A stretch of 64,000 bases of DNA. Origin: Gemmata palustris. Lineage in GTDB: Bacteria; Planctomycetota; Planctomycetia; Gemmatales; Gemmataceae. Below are positions 63,258 to 64,000 of the stretch, piece after piece (position 1 is the stretch's first letter; each line of letters starts with the position of its first letter). The DNA lies in NCBI RefSeq assembly GCF_017939745.1, contig NZ_JAGKQQ010000001.1:6959299-7023298 (forward strand), written 5' to 3'. The notes under the pieces are model-generated. The model ran no database searches and was not told the DNA's origin. It was given only the letters and a program-made list of their open reading frames with translations. A program made the translations under genes and the position numbers.

Positions 63258-64000
63258 ACCAGCCCTGCTCACTGACCGTCATCGTCCCGACGTACAACCG
63301 CTCCGGGTACGTTCGCGAGTGCCTCGTCGCGCTTCAGCGAAGCGGCGTGCCGGATCTGGAGATCATCGTTTCCGACGACGGCTCCACGGACGACACGCGC
63401 GAAGTTGTTGCCGCCACGAACCCCGAAGCGAAATACTTGTGGCAGCCGAACAGCGGAACGCCCGCGACCGCGCGCAACGCCGCCTTTGCGGTGAGCCGCG
63501 GGCGCTACGTGGGTTTCCTCGATTGCGACGATGAGTGGCTCCCCGACGCACCGGCCCGCGCGGTCCGGTTCCTGGATGCGCACCCAGAGGTAGATGCGCT
63601 GTTCGCCGAATCCAGAATGGGCAACCCGCAGGAGGGTTACGTTTCGTGGATCGAATCCGCGGGGCAAGAGGCGTTCTTCCGGTTGCCGCATTCGGAACCG
63701 GAGCCGGGCTTTCGCGTTCTGGAGTGCGGGCCGTTCTTTCGCCGCATGGCCGTTCGTAACCCGGTGTTCATTGGTGCGACGATTGTGCGCCGCGAAGCGT
63801 TCGCCGCGATCGGCGGTTTCAATCCTCAGCTTTGCGGCGCTGCGGACTGGGAGTTGTGGTTGCGGATGGCGCACCGGTTCACCTGGGCGTACATGGCCGA
63901 ACCTCTCGCGAAGTACACGCGGCACCTCGATAACATGTCGAGCAATCACGACAAGATGATCGCCGAATTCGTGCAGTCGCTCCGCAACGTGTTGGCGAAG
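63254..64000 (+). CDS. Family 2 glycosyltransferase (partial, runs off window)
   Basis: The frame opens at the ATG at 63254 and stays open to the window end (249 codons). The GT-A fold begins CSLTVIVPTYNRSGYVRECL, with EIIVSDDGSTDDTREVV, the nucleotide-site block NSGTPATARNAAFAVSRG and the DxD motif in VGFLDCDDEWLPDA. FIGATIVRREAFAAIGGFN and the later CGAADWELWLRMA (acceptor-side ED-like block) complete a classical family 2 pattern. It is the most distal gene of this glycan operon that is visible. Substrate unknown. Confidence 0.92.
   Translation, partial: MNQPCSLTVIVPTYNRSGYVRECLVALQRSGVPDLEIIVSDDGSTDDTREVVAATNPEAKYLWQPNSGTPATARNAAFAVSRGRYVGFLDCDDEWLPDAPARAVRFLDAHPEVDALFAESRMGNPQEGYVSWIESAGQEAFFRLPHSEPEPGFRVLECGPFFRRMAVRNPVFIGATIVRREAFAAIGGFNPQLCGAADWELWLRMAHRFTWAYMAEPLAKYTRHLDNMSSNHDKMIAEFVQSLRNVLAK

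Overview
The window is high-GC DNA (many third codon positions are G or C) from a planctomycete, most likely a Gemmata-like member of the Gemmataceae. The lineage call rests on the protein families: two DUF1501 Tat-exported proteins, a DUF1559 pilin-like protein with the HX9DG-type motif, a TIGR03067-like lipoprotein, tandem DUF5684 proteins, a Planctomycetes-type uncharacterised family (29906-30664) and two exosortases. No rRNA, tRNA, CRISPR array or complete insertion sequence was seen. About 49 protein genes are supported.

Layout. 1-5.3 kb: a truncated double SGNH-esterase gene, a secreted unknown protein, an RdgC-like protein, an 88-bp MITE-like element and an HPF/RaiA ribosome factor. 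5.3-19.3 kb: two giant membrane-anchored paralogues with caspase-like domains that have lost catalytic residues (one with a vWA domain), divergent from an FGE-like gene followed by a REC-REC response regulator, a MinD/ParA ATPase and two DUF5684 membrane proteins. 19.8-31.5 kb: mixed metabolism and housekeeping (DUF1501, PPC-domain protein, TPR protein, CoA-transferase subunit A, SDR epimerase, cytochrome c, type III glutamine synthetase, ParA, XerC/D recombinase, YceH family). 31.6-39.8 kb, minus strand: an exosortase/exopolysaccharide operon (exosortase, Wzc-like chain-length protein with a degenerate kinase, EpsI, sugar transferase, GT2), then an AhpC/TSA-like redoxin whose catalytic codon is an in-frame TGA followed by a SECIS-like hairpin, then a dihaem cytochrome c peroxidase. 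39.9-48.8 kb: an A/T-richer ParB-motif gene, pgi, an acyltransferase-like membrane protein, a second DUF1501 protein, an enoyl-CoA hydratase, endonuclease III, peptidase T and a small membrane protein. 48.8-56.1 kb, minus strand: a ketoacyl synthase III fused to a haem-oxygenase-like di-iron domain with a partner of unknown function, a DUF1559 protein, two lipoproteins and a double-FHA protein. 56.3-64 kb, plus strand: a second exosortase/glycan locus (exosortase, VanZ-like, Wzm/Wzt ABC exporter, FkbM methyltransferase, two glycosyltransferases, the last running off the window).

The two glycan loci probably build and export surface polysaccharide and process exosortase substrates, none of which is visible here. 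The best candidate for something undescribed is the selenocysteine redoxin at 33180-33782, which ordinary gene calling splits in two. Next are the pseudo-caspase pair with its divergent FGE-like gene and the KASIII/haem-oxygenase-like fusion. The intergenic regions are unusually rich in long, near-perfect inverted repeats of many unrelated sequences.
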